From positions 82,663 through 146,662 of the forward strand of contig JAGZSF010000002.1 in the NCBI GenBank assembly GCA_018381235.1: DNA of 64,000 bases, in the 5' to 3' direction. Positions 32,489 to 42,488 of the stretch are shown here, in pieces. Numbering within the stretch: position 1 is the first letter of the stretch; each line of letters starts with the position of its first letter. The notes under the pieces were generated by a model. It ran no database searches and was not told the DNA's origin. It worked only from the letters and a program-made list of their open reading frames with translations. A program made the position numbers and the translations under genes. This DNA comes from Collinsella sp. GTDB taxonomy: Bacteria > Actinomycetota > Coriobacteriia > Coriobacteriales > Coriobacteriaceae.

Positions 32489-32770
32489 CTACACGAGTAT
32501 ACCTATAAGAAGCTGCAGAACCAGCCTCTGCACCAACTGCAACGCAATAATCGCAACGACCGGCGAAAAATCGATACCGCCCATCGGCGGGATGAAACGA
32601 CGGAACAGGTTGAGCCACGGACCGCACACGCTATCAAGCACCGCGGCAATATCCTGAAGCAAACCACCCTGCTTCATGGGAATCCACGTCATAAAGCAGT
32701 AGACGACAATAAGCGTGGAATAGAAGTTGAACAGCGTGTTGACCAGCTGGACGATAGTGTAGATGTTGAT
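32489..32770 (-). CDS. YggT family membrane protein, apparent ATC start
   Basis: A 93-residue YggT protein with two hydrophobic hairpins; family residues are CFMTWIPM and NLFRRFIPPMGGIDFSP. Its normal length requires reading from 32770, where the codon is ATC. GAGGAG lies 6 nt upstream of that codon. After the in-frame sepF stop no ATG, GTG, TTG or CTG occurs before it. The first ATG (32692) would remove the whole first membrane segment (IVQLVNTLFNFYSTLIVVYC). YggT sits with sepF and divIVA in Gram-positives and affects division or osmotic behaviour. Either the start is a rare AUC or the base call is wrong. Confidence 0.82.
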   Translation of the reverse strand: MNIYTIVQLVNTLFNFYSTLIVVYCFMTWIPMKQGGLLQDIAAVLDSVCGPWLNLFRRFIPPMGGIDFSPVVAIIALQLVQRLVLQLLIGILV

Positions 32771-32791
32771 GGGAATCTCCTCGTCTTGTCT

Positions 32792-33514
32792 TTACTTAAG
32801 GTAGCCGTCCGCGCGAAGCTTCTTGAGATCGGAATCTTTGACCTCGCAACCGGCGGGCAGCACCATGAACACGCGGTCGCCTACCTCCTTGACCGTGGCG
32901 CCCAGACCGCAGGCAAAGCCGTAAGAGAAGTCCAAGACGCGCTTGGCAACTTCGGTGCGTACGCCCACAAAAATCAGTGCGACAGGCTGCTTGGTGCGAA
33001 CGCGGCGCACCACGGTCTCCACGTCGTCATAGCTCTCGGGGCGCAGGACATAGGCCGGCAGCTGCGGTGTGGCGTTGATGATATTGCTCGCATAGGCCGA
33101 GGCATCGCTCGGTGCAGGCGCAGGCGCAGCGGCGGCACGGGCGCGGGTGTTCTCGGCGTAGCTCGACGGCGTGTCATAGGCACCAGGACGATAACCGCTC
33201 GCAACACTGTCCTGCGAGCGCGAAGGCGGGTTATACGTCGTGGCGTGGCGGGAGTCATCGCCGACCAGCTGACCGGAGCGCGTATACACGGCAACCGACT
33301 CAGCTTCACCGCGGCGCGTCTGACCAAGCAGGCCGTTGCTCGGCTCGTCTTGGGTGTAGAAGCCCTCGCCCGAAGCACCGCTGTAGCCGTTGCCCTGATA
33401 ACTATCGTCATAGCCGTCATCGTAGCCGTAGTCGTCGTCCTGGCCATAACCCTGGTCGTAACCCTGCTGGCCGCCCAGGTGCATCTTATTTTTAATCTCG
33501 TCAAGGAAGCCCAT
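32792..33514 (-). CDS. sepF: SepF cell-division protein
   Basis: A 240-residue SepF. The N-terminal amphipathic membrane anchor is GFLDEIKNKMHLG; a long Gly/Tyr/Asp-rich linker (about 20-150) follows, and the conserved C-terminal dimer domain (about 155-238) includes TVVRRVRTKQPVALIFVG and FSYGFACGLGATVKEVGD. In bacteria lacking FtsA, SepF anchors FtsZ to the membrane, which fits the absence of ftsA here. The ATG at 33514 follows GAGAGGA at 8 nt. The linker is longer than in most SepF proteins. Confidence 0.94.
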   Translation of the reverse strand: MGFLDEIKNKMHLGGQQGYDQGYGQDDDYGYDDGYDDSYQGNGYSGASGEGFYTQDEPSNGLLGQTRRGEAESVAVYTRSGQLVGDDSRHATTYNPPSRSQDSVASGYRPGAYDTPSSYAENTRARAAAAPAPAPSDASAYASNIINATPQLPAYVLRPESYDDVETVVRRVRTKQPVALIFVGVRTEVAKRVLDFSYGFACGLGATVKEVGDRVFMVLPAGCEVKDSDLKKLRADGYLK

Positions 33515-33574
33515 GGTTGTGTCCTCTCGCGGTTTAGTGCAGGCGCCCCGATAATCAGTGCGCACTTCAGAGCC

Positions 33575-34312
33575 TTATTTTACTGCAAACTCCGGGCTAA
33601 ATACTACCCTGCCCAGGCGAACGAGCGTAGAGCCCTCCTCAAGGGCAGACGCAAAGTCCTCGCTCATGCCGCAGGAAAGCTCAGGCAGGTTCAAATCGGG
33701 ATGCGCTGCCTCCAGCTCATCCCTCAGCTCACGAAGCCCCGCAAAGGTGCGGCGTGCCACATCCTTATTCCCCCGGGGCGCCATAGTCATAAGCCCCTGC
33801 ACGCAAATTCCCTCAAGTTCCGCAAGCTCACCCGCGGCGGCGCGAATCTCATCGGGCGAAAAGCCTCCCTTCGACTCCTCACCACTCACATTGACCTCAA
33901 TGAGCACACGCTGGGGGCCGGCGAGCTCACCTGCCTCAATCTTGCGGACAGCACGGCTCGAGATCGCCTGCGCCAGATGCAGCGAACCCACCGAGTGAAT
34001 CAGCTCGGCTGAGCCCAGCACCGCATTGATCTTATTGGTCTGCAGGTTGCCGATCATATCGAAGCGCACCTCGGGCAGCTCCGGATGCTCCGCCAGACCC
34101 GTGAGCTTGCGAACCAGCTCCTGCGGGCGGTTCTCGGCAAAATGGCGATACCCCGCCTGGATGGCGGCAACGGTCTCATCGACACCAACGGTCTTGGACA
34201 CGGCAATGAGGCTCGCGGCGTCGTGGGGACGGCCTGCGCGATCGAGCGCCGCATAAAAACGTTCCAGAATCTGCTCGCGGCGAGCGCGCATCAAGTCCAA
34301 ATAGTTATCCAT
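33575..34312 (-). CDS. yggS: PLP homeostasis protein YggS/PipY
   Basis: A 245-residue PLP-binding TIM-barrel protein. The PLP lysine is K40 in LIAVSKTVGVDE; other family segments are AENRPQELVRK, FDMIGNLQTNK and the C-terminal LSCGMSEDFASALEEGSTLVRLG in pieces. It controls free pyridoxal phosphate and amino-acid balance. Here FDMIGNLQ replaces the more common WHFIG(H/R)LQ. ATG 34312 follows GGAGGC at 8 nt. It heads the group with sepF, yggT and divIVA after the phoU terminator. Confidence 0.94.
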   Translation of the reverse strand: MDNYLDLMRARREQILERFYAALDRAGRPHDAASLIAVSKTVGVDETVAAIQAGYRHFAENRPQELVRKLTGLAEHPELPEVRFDMIGNLQTNKINAVLGSAELIHSVGSLHLAQAISSRAVRKIEAGELAGPQRVLIEVNVSGEESKGGFSPDEIRAAAGELAELEGICVQGLMTMAPRGNKDVARRTFAGLRELRDELEAAHPDLNLPELSCGMSEDFASALEEGSTLVRLGRVVFSPEFAVK

Positions 34313-34362
34313 TGCCAATCGCCTCCGCTGACAGCCAAACAAGTAGTCCCATGCTAACGCAA

Positions 34363-34394
34363 GAGCGCGGCCCCGCATGTGCAAGGCCGCGCTC
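34363..34394 (-). terminator. phoU terminator
   Basis: GAGCGCGGCC (34363-34372) pairs with GGCCGCGCTC (34385-34394); the minus strand then reads TTGCGTTAGC, a weak tail. It separates the pst operon from yggS. Confidence 0.65.
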
Positions 34395-34431
34395 ACTTAG
34401 GTATTTACAATCTTTCGACGAACGGGATTAC

Positions 34432-35289
34432 TTACTCCTCGTCGTCCTCGCCATCGTCCTCGTCCTCAAGATGATCGAGCAGGTAGCGAAGACCCTCGCT
34501 GACATCGTTAACGGGCACTTTGGCAACGTAGCGCGCGTCGACGGCGGGCCTCATGATAACACCCTCGCCCGAAGGCACGCGCATGCTCTCGAGCTCATCC
34601 TCATCAGTGCAGGCGATATCGCCGGCATTCATACGCTGACCAGTCAACAGGAAGGTCAGACGGCAAGCGGCATCGATGGAAATCGAAGCGATGCGATCGA
34701 GGTAGCGCGAAACCATGATGGCGCGACGCAGATCGTCATAGTTGCTGTCGTCGTCCATAAAGTCGCCCGTATCCATACGGTTAAAGGTGCGGAAGAACTT
34801 CTCATAGGCGGCGTGCACTGACTCGTCCTCGACGGCCAAGTTGCAGATGATGGACATGTCATTGGTGACGAGCGCGGAAAGCGAAGAGCCCAACACCTGG
34901 TAGACGGCCTCAGCCTCGGCCTCGACCGTACCGACAAGCTCCTTGGGCAGCGAGATGTCAGCCTTGATCATATGACGCGTGGCGCGGCAGATCTGGCGAA
35001 CCTTATCGGTCATGCGCCGCAGGTTAAAGTCGACGTAGATGATCGTCTGCAGCAAGCGGAAGTCGGAGGCGACCGGCGACTGCGTGGCGATCAGGTTGTA
35101 GCACACGGCCTCCAAGTTAGCGCAGCGCGCGTCAATCGAAAGCGTGCGCTTCTTGGTCTTGGTGGCAAGCTTGCGGTCATCGGTCACATAGGCCTTCACG
35201 GCGTCGTGAAGCGCCAGATCGACGGCCTCGTAGATGCTCAGCATCTCATGACGGGCCTCGATGAGCTGACGGGAAAACAGTTTGCGCAT
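34432..35289 (-). CDS. phoU: phosphate-signalling protein PhoU
   Basis: A 285-residue PhoU with two three-helix repeats (about 1-110 and 115-220). The repeats hold the acidic metal-binding helices, for example SIDARCANLEAVCYNLIATQ and FMDDDSNYDDLRRAIMVSRY. The last 65 residues, with an all-acidic end (EDEDDGEDDEE), extend beyond normal PhoU length (about 220-240). PhoU links the Pst transporter to its histidine kinase and lowers phosphate uptake. It is the last gene of pstSCAB-phoU, 92 nt after pstB. No phoBR genes are in the window. Confidence 0.92.
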   Translation of the reverse strand: MRKLFSRQLIEARHEMLSIYEAVDLALHDAVKAYVTDDRKLATKTKKRTLSIDARCANLEAVCYNLIATQSPVASDFRLLQTIIYVDFNLRRMTDKVRQICRATRHMIKADISLPKELVGTVEAEAEAVYQVLGSSLSALVTNDMSIICNLAVEDESVHAAYEKFFRTFNRMDTGDFMDDDSNYDDLRRAIMVSRYLDRIASISIDAACRLTFLLTGQRMNAGDIACTDEDELESMRVPSGEGVIMRPAVDARYVAKVPVNDVSEGLRYLLDHLEDEDDGEDDEE

Positions 35290-35381
35290 GGTTCACTCCA
35301 ATCAGTTGGGTGCGGTCATGCCGCCCGCACAGTGAATACGCACCGGACCAGGTCCGATCGACTTGGGACTAGTCGCACCGA

Positions 35382-36185
<804 letters not shown>

Positions 36186-36197
36186 GGGACTCCTTAA

Positions 36198-37103
36198 CTA
36201 GCGGCGCTTGCGCGACAGGAAGCGCGCAAACAGGTTGAAAGCCAAAATGATCACCATCAACAGGAGCGCGGTGCCATAGGCTGCGTTCATGTTGATGCCG
36301 TCGTTGGCAAGCAGGTACAGGTGGACCGTCATGGGGCGGCCGGAATCGAGTGGCGAGATAGGCAGGTTGATGGCCTGACCCATGGTGTAGAGCACCACCG
36401 CAGTCTCGCCGATGGCACGGCCGATGGCAAGGACGATACCGGTGGCGATGCGGCCAAATGCAGAAGGAAGCACGATCTTGGAAACGACCTGCCACTTGGT
36501 GGCGCCCAGGCCGTACGCACCCCAACGGATATAGCGCGGCACGGCGCGAATGGCCTCCTCGGTGGTGCGCATGACGATGGGAAGCATCAAGAGCGCGAGC
36601 GCCAAAGCGGCCGAGACCATCGAAAGACCCAAGCCCATGGCCTCGACAAACAAGGCGTAGCCAAACAGGCCCATAACGATGGAGGGCACCGAGGCCAAAG
36701 CGTCGGCAGCATAGCGAATGAGCTCGACGACCTTACCCTGCTTGGCGTATTCGGCAAGATAGACGGCCGCCAGCACGGCAATCGGCGTGCAGATGAGCAT
36801 GGCAAGCACCGTCACGTAGATGGTCGAGACGATCGTGGGCCAAATACCGCCTTCGGCGTTGACGCCCTGGGGCCAACCAAAGATAAAGTCGAGCGAGATA
36901 TGCGGCAAGCCGTTGATGACCACGTAGGCGATAATGGCGACCAACACCAGCGTAGTGATATAGGCCGCAACGCGGAACACGCCGAGCATGAGTTTGTTGG
37001 ACAGGTCCTTGTTGATGCGGCCCTTCTTGCCGTGGGAAAGGGCACGCTTGATGCGCTCGCGCGACGAGGTCGTATCGACCGTCGTGTCAACGGAATCGGA
37101 CAT
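36198..37103 (-). CDS. pstA: phosphate ABC transporter permease PstA
   Basis: A 301-residue permease with six membrane segments after a basic N-terminal stretch. The binding-protein-dependent transport signature is YGLGATKWQVVSKIVLPSAF, which contacts PstB. GLPHISLDFIFGWP is typical of PstA. It forms the membrane channel with PstC. It starts 4 nt after the pstC stop, with GAGGGGG upstream. Confidence 0.95.
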   Translation of the reverse strand: MSDSVDTTVDTTSSRERIKRALSHGKKGRINKDLSNKLMLGVFRVAAYITTLVLVAIIAYVVINGLPHISLDFIFGWPQGVNAEGGIWPTIVSTIYVTVLAMLICTPIAVLAAVYLAEYAKQGKVVELIRYAADALASVPSIVMGLFGYALFVEAMGLGLSMVSAALALALLMLPIVMRTTEEAIRAVPRYIRWGAYGLGATKWQVVSKIVLPSAFGRIATGIVLAIGRAIGETAVVLYTMGQAINLPISPLDSGRPMTVHLYLLANDGINMNAAYGTALLLMVIILAFNLFARFLSRKRR

Positions 37104-37106
37104 AGC

Positions 37107-38033
37107 CTACCCCCTCTTCTTCTTGGAAATCAAACGGACAATGCCCACCAGCGCGGCGGAGATGATAAACAGGACCACGCCCATGCCAAAGAGCGCCGAG
37201 CGGTGCAAACCCGAGGAGTAGCTCATGTCGAGCGCAATCTGGCTCGTGAGCGTTGAGATGGGGCTCGCGATGCTATCGGGAATGACCGGAGCATTACCCA
37301 CGACCATGAGCACGGCCATGGTCTCGCCGATGGCGCGCCCCATGCCCAATACGATGGCGTCCACAATGCCCAGCTTGGCGGCCGGCAGCACGACCTTGTA
37401 GATGGTCTGCCACTTGGTGGCGCCCATGGCATAGGAAGCCTCGCGAATACCCATGGGAATGGAATTGAGGGCATCGATGGTGAGCGTGGTGATGGTGGGG
37501 ACGATCATAATGGCGAGCACGAACCACGCTGTCAGTGCGCCAAAGCCAAGGCCGCCGGTCAGCTGCGCGATAAACGGGCGGATGATGATCATGCCGAAGA
37601 AGCCGTAGATGATGGAGGGAATACCCGCCAGCAGGTCGACGGCAGGGCTGATGAGCTTGCGCACGCGCTTGCTGGCAATCTCGACCAGATACACGGCTGT
37701 GCCCACACCCAACGGCACGCCCATGGCAAGGGCACCGACGGTCACCAGACCAGAACCCGCCAGCAGCGACATAATGCCGTAGTGACCCTCAGAGGGCGCC
37801 CACGTAAAGCTAAAGAAGTCCGCCAGGCCGATGTCGGTAAAGACCGGCAGCGCCGAGTACGTGGTAAAGACAAAAATCAGGATGACGGTGACGACCGCCA
37901 AGAACGCGCAGGCAAAGAAGATCCACTGTAGCGCCTTCTCCTTGATATAGGTACTGCGCGACACGAGCGCCAGCTCGCGCTTCCTGGGTGCCTGAGCCTT
38001 CTGCTCAGTATGGGGGGTTTCCTGTACTTCCAT
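37107..38033 (-). CDS. pstC: phosphate ABC transporter permease PstC
   Basis: A 308-residue permease, six membrane segments, with the coupling helix YAMGATKWQTIYKVVLPAAK and the PstC-type FFSFTWAPSEGHYG loop. It pairs with PstA. The ATG at 38033 follows GGGGAG at about 8 nt and lies just after the pstS stop; a GTG at 38042 overlaps pstS and is less likely. Confidence 0.94.
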   Translation of the reverse strand: MEVQETPHTEQKAQAPRKRELALVSRSTYIKEKALQWIFFACAFLAVVTVILIFVFTTYSALPVFTDIGLADFFSFTWAPSEGHYGIMSLLAGSGLVTVGALAMGVPLGVGTAVYLVEIASKRVRKLISPAVDLLAGIPSIIYGFFGMIIIRPFIAQLTGGLGFGALTAWFVLAIMIVPTITTLTIDALNSIPMGIREASYAMGATKWQTIYKVVLPAAKLGIVDAIVLGMGRAIGETMAVLMVVGNAPVIPDSIASPISTLTSQIALDMSYSSGLHRSALFGMGVVLFIISAALVGIVRLISKKKRG

Positions 38034-38034
38034 G

Positions 38035-38871
38035 CTACTCACTCCCCTTCCCGTCGTTGGTGACGGGAATAAAGCCCGCCTCGCGAATCTGCTTGTCCAT
38101 CTTTTCGGACGTCACGTAGTCGATGTAGGCCTGCGCCTGCTTGGAGGGCGTACCCTTCACAAAGAAGTAAAGGTCACGCGAGATGGGATACCCGCCGCTT
38201 GCGACTGTCTTCTCGGACGCCTCGACGTGATTGACCGAGACGGCCTTGACCGAAGTCTTGGCATTGAGGCTCTCGACAAAGCCCAGCGAGATGTAGCCAA
38301 TAGCACCACGAGAGCGGGACACGACATCGCGTACCTGGCCCGTGCCCGAAAGAACGGCCGAGCGACGATCGAACGGCGTGCCATCCATCACGATGGTACG
38401 GAAGGCCTCGCGCGTACCGGAAGCCTCGTCGCGGTTAATAACCTGAATCTTCAGGTCCTCGCCACCAACCTCTTTCCAGTTGGCGATCTTACCGGCGTAG
38501 ATATCGCGAAGCTGCTCGGTCGAGAGATTCTCGACCGGGTTGTCCTCATTCACGATAACCGCAATGCCATCGTGGGCGATAACGATGGGAGTCAGGCCCA
38601 GGTCTTGTTCATCGGCATTAAGGCTACGGGAGGAGCTGGCGATATCAGCGGTGCCGGCGCTGACAGCCTCGATGCCGGCAGAGGAGCCCAAGCCAGAGAC
38701 GAGCACGTCGGTGCCGGTCTCTTCCTTAAAGCCTTCGGCAGCAATCTCGGCGATAGGAAGGCAGGTCGTGGAACCCGCCACGGTAATGGAAGAAGTGGAA
38801 GATCCCGAGGAGCAGGCACACAGCGTAAGCGTGAGCACTGCTGCGCTTAGGACCGATACGATCTTTCTCAT
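38035..38871 (-). CDS. pstS: phosphate-binding lipoprotein PstS
   Basis: A 278-residue substrate-binding protein. A lipoprotein signal (MRKIVSVLSAAVLTLTLCAC) ends at a cysteine at 18 or 20. Phosphate-binding segments include VAGSTTCLPIAE, the VSGLGSSAGIEAVSAGTADI segment and RDEASGTREAF. It captures phosphate outside the membrane and passes it to PstCA. Its ATG overlaps the pgeF stop as ATGA (38868-38871), so it is translated together with pgeF. Confidence 0.95.
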   Translation of the reverse strand: MRKIVSVLSAAVLTLTLCACSSGSSTSSITVAGSTTCLPIAEIAAEGFKEETGTDVLVSGLGSSAGIEAVSAGTADIASSSRSLNADEQDLGLTPIVIAHDGIAVIVNEDNPVENLSTEQLRDIYAGKIANWKEVGGEDLKIQVINRDEASGTREAFRTIVMDGTPFDRRSAVLSGTGQVRDVVSRSRGAIGYISLGFVESLNAKTSVKAVSVNHVEASEKTVASGGYPISRDLYFFVKGTPSKQAQAYIDYVTSEKMDKQIREAGFIPVTNDGKGSE

Positions 38872-39668
38872 AGCATCACGCCGATCGCTGCATGGCGCCC
38901 GCAGGTGCCGTCCTCGTTGCGGTAGGAGTAAAAGCGGTCATTCTGACGCACGGTGGAGAGCTGCGTGTCTACGATATTGTCCGTATCGACGCCGGCATCC
39001 AGCAGCGCCTCGCGAATTGCGGCAGAAAGGTCGAGCATGCGAGAAACGCTCGCATCGATGCAAGAAAACTCGGCGGCAAAGCGATCCATGAGTTCCTGGG
39101 ATACCTCGTATTCGTCACCCAAGATATGGGGACCAATATAGGCAGAGATGTCCTCCGGCTTGCAGCCAGCCGCCTCGCAAAGCGCTCGGCAGGCCTTGGC
39201 GGAAATGCGCGCAATCGTACCCTTCCAGCCAGAATGTACCACGGCAAATCCGCCAGGAGCCGCCAGCACCACGGGAACGCAGTCGGCAAAACAGAGCAGC
39301 ACAGGCACCTCATGGGCCGTGCAGACGATGGCATCACAGCCCTCGGCAATCTGCTCGCGAATATCCTCAAGATCGTCGGCACCGCTCGAGGTCACCGTAA
39401 CGATATGATCGCCGTGCACCTGATTGGGAACGAGCAGGTTGTGCTCACACTCGGAGGCGCCCATGGCCTCGAGCACGCGGCGACGATTTTCTTGAACAGC
39501 AAAGGGGTCATCGCCTACATGCGAGCCCAGGTTGAGCGAGGAGTACGCATCTTCGGAAACGCCACCGGTGCGCTCGGTAAAGGCAAAACGAACATCGGTC
39601 GTCGCACCCTCCACCAACGTAACTCCATCATGGTCGACACGCGAAACGTTGTCCGCACGTGCTGCCAT
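38868..39668 (-). CDS. pgeF: PgeF/YfiH multicopper-oxidase-fold protein
   Basis: A 266-residue protein of the Cu-oxidase_4 (YfiH/YlmD, PgeF) family. Metal ligands are in NQVHGDHI, LCFADCVPVVL and VVHSGWKGT. PgeF corrects misplaced L-Ser in peptidoglycan stems; others report purine nucleoside phosphorylase activity for the family. It lies after ftsZ, as in many Gram-positives. Here its stop codon overlaps the pstS start, tying a cell-wall gene to phosphate uptake. Confidence 0.92.
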   Translation of the reverse strand: MAARADNVSRVDHDGVTLVEGATTDVRFAFTERTGGVSEDAYSSLNLGSHVGDDPFAVQENRRRVLEAMGASECEHNLLVPNQVHGDHIVTVTSSGADDLEDIREQIAEGCDAIVCTAHEVPVLLCFADCVPVVLAAPGGFAVVHSGWKGTIARISAKACRALCEAAGCKPEDISAYIGPHILGDEYEVSQELMDRFAAEFSCIDASVSRMLDLSAAIREALLDAGVDTDNIVDTQLSTVRQNDRFYSYRNEDGTCGRHAAIGVML

Positions 39669-39822
39669 ACTAAAGCCTCCTAATACAACAAGTACCGCGG
39701 CGTCGCCGCGCAGCCTGCATTTATACGGCTGTCATACTTCCATAAAAGGATACCCGCTGTACTGGAGGCAATCGTAAAGGGAACGTAAGGAGATTGGATG
39801 CTCTAGTTTACAAAGTTGATAC

Positions 39823-39852
39823 AAAAAGGGCGCATCCATACGGACACGCCCC
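39823..39852 (-). terminator. ftsZ terminator
   Basis: On the minus strand GGGCGTGTCC GTAT GGATGCGCCC forms a hairpin followed by TTTTTGTATC, 25 nt after the ftsZ stop. It would separate ftsZ from pgeF, whose likely -10 is TATAAA near 39722. Confidence 0.85.
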
Positions 39853-39877
39853 TGTGCAACACAATGCAGAGAACGGC

Positions 39878-41032
39878 TTAGAAGCTACCGCGCTTAAGGA
39901 AATCGGGGAGCTCGAACTGGTCGTTACCAAAGTTGGGGAGCTCGGTACCGCCGACGTTGCGAGTCGGGGCAGCCTGAGCGGGGCTGGCAGCCGGAGCGGT
40001 GCGCTGCGGCTCGGCAGAAGCAGCAGCCTTGCTCTGGGACTGCTGAGCAGCGAAGAGCTCGTCCTGACGGTTGACGTTAGAGTCGGAGAAGCCCGTGGCG
40101 ATAACGGTGATGCGCACCTGGTCGCCCAGGGACTCGTCGACAACGGTACCAAAGATGATGTTGGCCTCGGGATCGACGGCGTTGGCGACAACGTCGGCAG
40201 CGTCGCTGATCTCTTGGATGCCCAGATCCTTGGAGCCGGCGATGGAGAGCAGGACGCGCGTAGCTCCATCGATAGAGCTCTCGAGCAGCGGGCTGGAAAT
40301 AGCCTGCTGGGCGGCGTCGACGGCACGAGTGTCCCCAGAAGCCGTACCGATACCCATCATGGCGGTGCCGGCCTGCTTCATGATGGTCTTAACATCGGCG
40401 AAGTCCAGGTTGATGATGCCCGGGACGGTGATGAGGTCGGTGATGCCCTGGGTACCCTGGGAAAGGACGCCATCGGCAATAGCGAAGGCCTCGAGCATGG
40501 TGGTCTTCTTCTCGGCGATGTCGAGCAGCTTATCGTTAGGGATAACGATCATGGTGTCGACGCAATCGGAAAGGGTCTTGATGCCCTCTTCGGCACTCTT
40601 CTTACGCTTGCGGCCCTCGAAGGTGAAGGGCTTGGTCACGACGGCGACGGTCAGCGCACCGACCTCGTTCATCGCGATATCGGCAACGATGGGAGCAGCG
40701 CCGGTGCCGGTGCCACCGCCCTCACCGCAGGTGATGAACACCATGTCGGCGCCAGCGAGCGCCTCGGCGATGTCATCGCGGGACTCATCGGCAGCCTTGC
40801 GACCAACCTCGGGGTTGGCGCCAGCGCCCAGGCCGCGGGTAAGGTCGGTGCCGATGTGCACCTTGATATCGGCATCAGAGATCGCGAGTGCCTGAGCATC
40901 GGTGTTGATGGCAACAAACTCGACGCCGCGGATGCCCTCTTCGATCATTCGATTGACCGCGTTGGTACCGCCGCCGCCGACGCCGACCACCTTAATGACG
41001 GCAAGGTAGTTGTTGATCTCTGTCTCGTGCAT
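39878..41032 (-). CDS. ftsZ: cell-division GTPase FtsZ
   Basis: A 384-residue tubulin homologue. GTP-binding segments are VGVGGGGTNAVNRM and the signature CGEGGGTGTGAAP; NLDFADVKTIM is the T7 loop. A Gln/Ala/Pro-rich linker (about 315-365) leads to the C-terminal peptide ELPDFLKRG, which binds SepF in actinobacteria. The start at 41032 (MHETEINN) follows GGAGG at 7 nt; an upstream ATG at 41062 has poor spacing. It ends a very long mur/fts cluster and has its own terminator. Confidence 0.97.
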   Translation of the reverse strand: MHETEINNYLAVIKVVGVGGGGTNAVNRMIEEGIRGVEFVAINTDAQALAISDADIKVHIGTDLTRGLGAGANPEVGRKAADESRDDIAEALAGADMVFITCGEGGGTGTGAAPIVADIAMNEVGALTVAVVTKPFTFEGRKRKKSAEEGIKTLSDCVDTMIVIPNDKLLDIAEKKTTMLEAFAIADGVLSQGTQGITDLITVPGIINLDFADVKTIMKQAGTAMMGIGTASGDTRAVDAAQQAISSPLLESSIDGATRVLLSIAGSKDLGIQEISDAADVVANAVDPEANIIFGTVVDESLGDQVRITVIATGFSDSNVNRQDELFAAQQSQSKAAASAEPQRTAPAASPAQAAPTRNVGGTELPNFGNDQFELPDFLKRGSF

Positions 41033-41231
41033 GTCGGTCCTCCGAACAAAGGTTATAGCCATAGCATGGGTCGACCCCTTCGCACATTAACCTTCAGGTT
41101 GAAAGTAAATGCAAAGGTAAACCGTATTATGGTTGCACATTATGAACGTATCAGTCAAATAATTGACCGTGAAAACCAAACAAACCAGATAAACGGCGTG
41201 GTATGGCCCCTCAACAAAGCATCAACCAGCG

Positions 41232-42488
41232 CTACGAGGTCGGAGCATTCCTAAATGTGTAGTTACCCGGAGAGCGCACATTGATATACGTTACGCCCTC
41301 TACCTGCGAAAGCAGCTTGGTGACTACGCGCTCCTTCTTGACGATATCGTTCGAATCGCCCAGCGACACCTCAATGCCGTTATTGAGGTTTGCCGAGATG
41401 GCTTCGACCGAAGGCGTGGAAATATCCTTGACTTGTCCCAAGAACTCGCTCGAAAAACCACGCACATAATCCAAGCCAGCCTTAACGGCCTTGGAGCTCA
41501 CCGCCTGGCCGGAAACCGGAGCGACATCCGCCGAGACATCAGTCAACAACACCGCGCCATAGTGCTTAGCGAGCGCCAGCGCGGCATCAATGCCGGTCAG
41601 GGTATTTGAGCCCTGCCCCGTCGTGATGACGTTGCCCTGGTCATCCACTTCGACCGACGTCGACAGCGGGGCGATCCAGGTGTCATCATCCCCGATGGCC
41701 CAGGCAAGGTCATCGGAGCTGATATAGGCAATTGCAATGACCTTGCGCTCCATCGGCGTAATGATGAGCGTATGTGGGAACTGACGCTGGACATCCACGC
41801 CCGAGACCCACGGGTTCTGCTTGAGGTCCTCGGTAATCTGGTCGGGATCGACGTTAAAAAGCGACGTTCCCTCGGGCAAATCGATCAGCTGGATAGCATC
41901 GTGCTTCGTCACATGCTCGCTTCCTTGAATCTGAATATCAGTGGCGGTAAACAATCCAGAGTTGATCACCACGATAGCAACGACGACGAGCACGGCCAAG
42001 ACGGCCAAAACGCCGCCCACGATTTTGCCTTTGCCTGTAACGACAGAAGCGGCGTCTGATGTTTTATTTGCCATCGCCCTAAGTGAAGACAACGGGTTGA
42101 CGCCTTTTTTACCCGAAGGCTTCTTGGCGGTAGCCGGCACCGATGTCAGCGAGCGCGGTTTCGATGCGCCCAGCGTGCGACTCGGACGCGCCGCCTTAGT
42201 TCCTGTCGAGGGCTTAGGAGTTGCCATAGGACGGGCAGGCTTGGCGCCCATAACAGGCTTTGACGTCACCGAGGGACGCGAGGACTTTTTTGCGGCCGGA
42301 CGATTACCGAGCTGCGAGCCGACAACCGGACGACTGGTCTGTCGAGCATGCCCGACAGACTTAGAGTGCGCGACGGTATTGCGTTGAGGTTTGGCAGGCG
42401 CGCCGGAACGCCCTCCGGCGCGGCGGAAGGTGGGTTTCGATGCTCTAGAAGCCGAGGAATTTAACTTCCGGTCTGAGCTCGATGCCAT
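41232..42488 (-). CDS. ftsQ: FtsQ/DivIB cell-division protein
   Basis: A 418-residue protein. The first 155 residues are a Lys/Arg/Ser/Pro-rich cytoplasmic tail, a single membrane helix lies at about 157-177, and the POTRA domain follows (ATDIQIQGSEHVTKHDAI, LFNVDPDQITEDLKQNPWV), then the FtsQ beta domain. It joins FtsL and FtsB in activating septal wall synthesis. The tail is much longer than usual. Its ATG lies inside murB (44-bp overlap) after GGGAGG, so translation is coupled. Confidence 0.9.
   Translation of the reverse strand: MASSSDRKLNSSASRASKPTFRRAGGRSGAPAKPQRNTVAHSKSVGHARQTSRPVVGSQLGNRPAAKKSSRPSVTSKPVMGAKPARPMATPKPSTGTKAARPSRTLGASKPRSLTSVPATAKKPSGKKGVNPLSSLRAMANKTSDAASVVTGKGKIVGGVLAVLAVLVVVAIVVINSGLFTATDIQIQGSEHVTKHDAIQLIDLPEGTSLFNVDPDQITEDLKQNPWVSGVDVQRQFPHTLIITPMERKVIAIAYISSDDLAWAIGDDDTWIAPLSTSVEVDDQGNVITTGQGSNTLTGIDAALALAKHYGAVLLTDVSADVAPVSGQAVSSKAVKAGLDYVRGFSSEFLGQVKDISTPSVEAISANLNNGIEVSLGDSNDIVKKERVVTKLLSQVEGVTYINVRSPGNYTFRNAPTS

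Noticed and set aside
40071..40895. Long plus-strand open frames opposite the division genes
   Set aside because: These are shadows typical of GC-rich DNA; their products are Ser/Arg/Ala/Thr-rich, lack ribosome sites and oppose well-identified genes.
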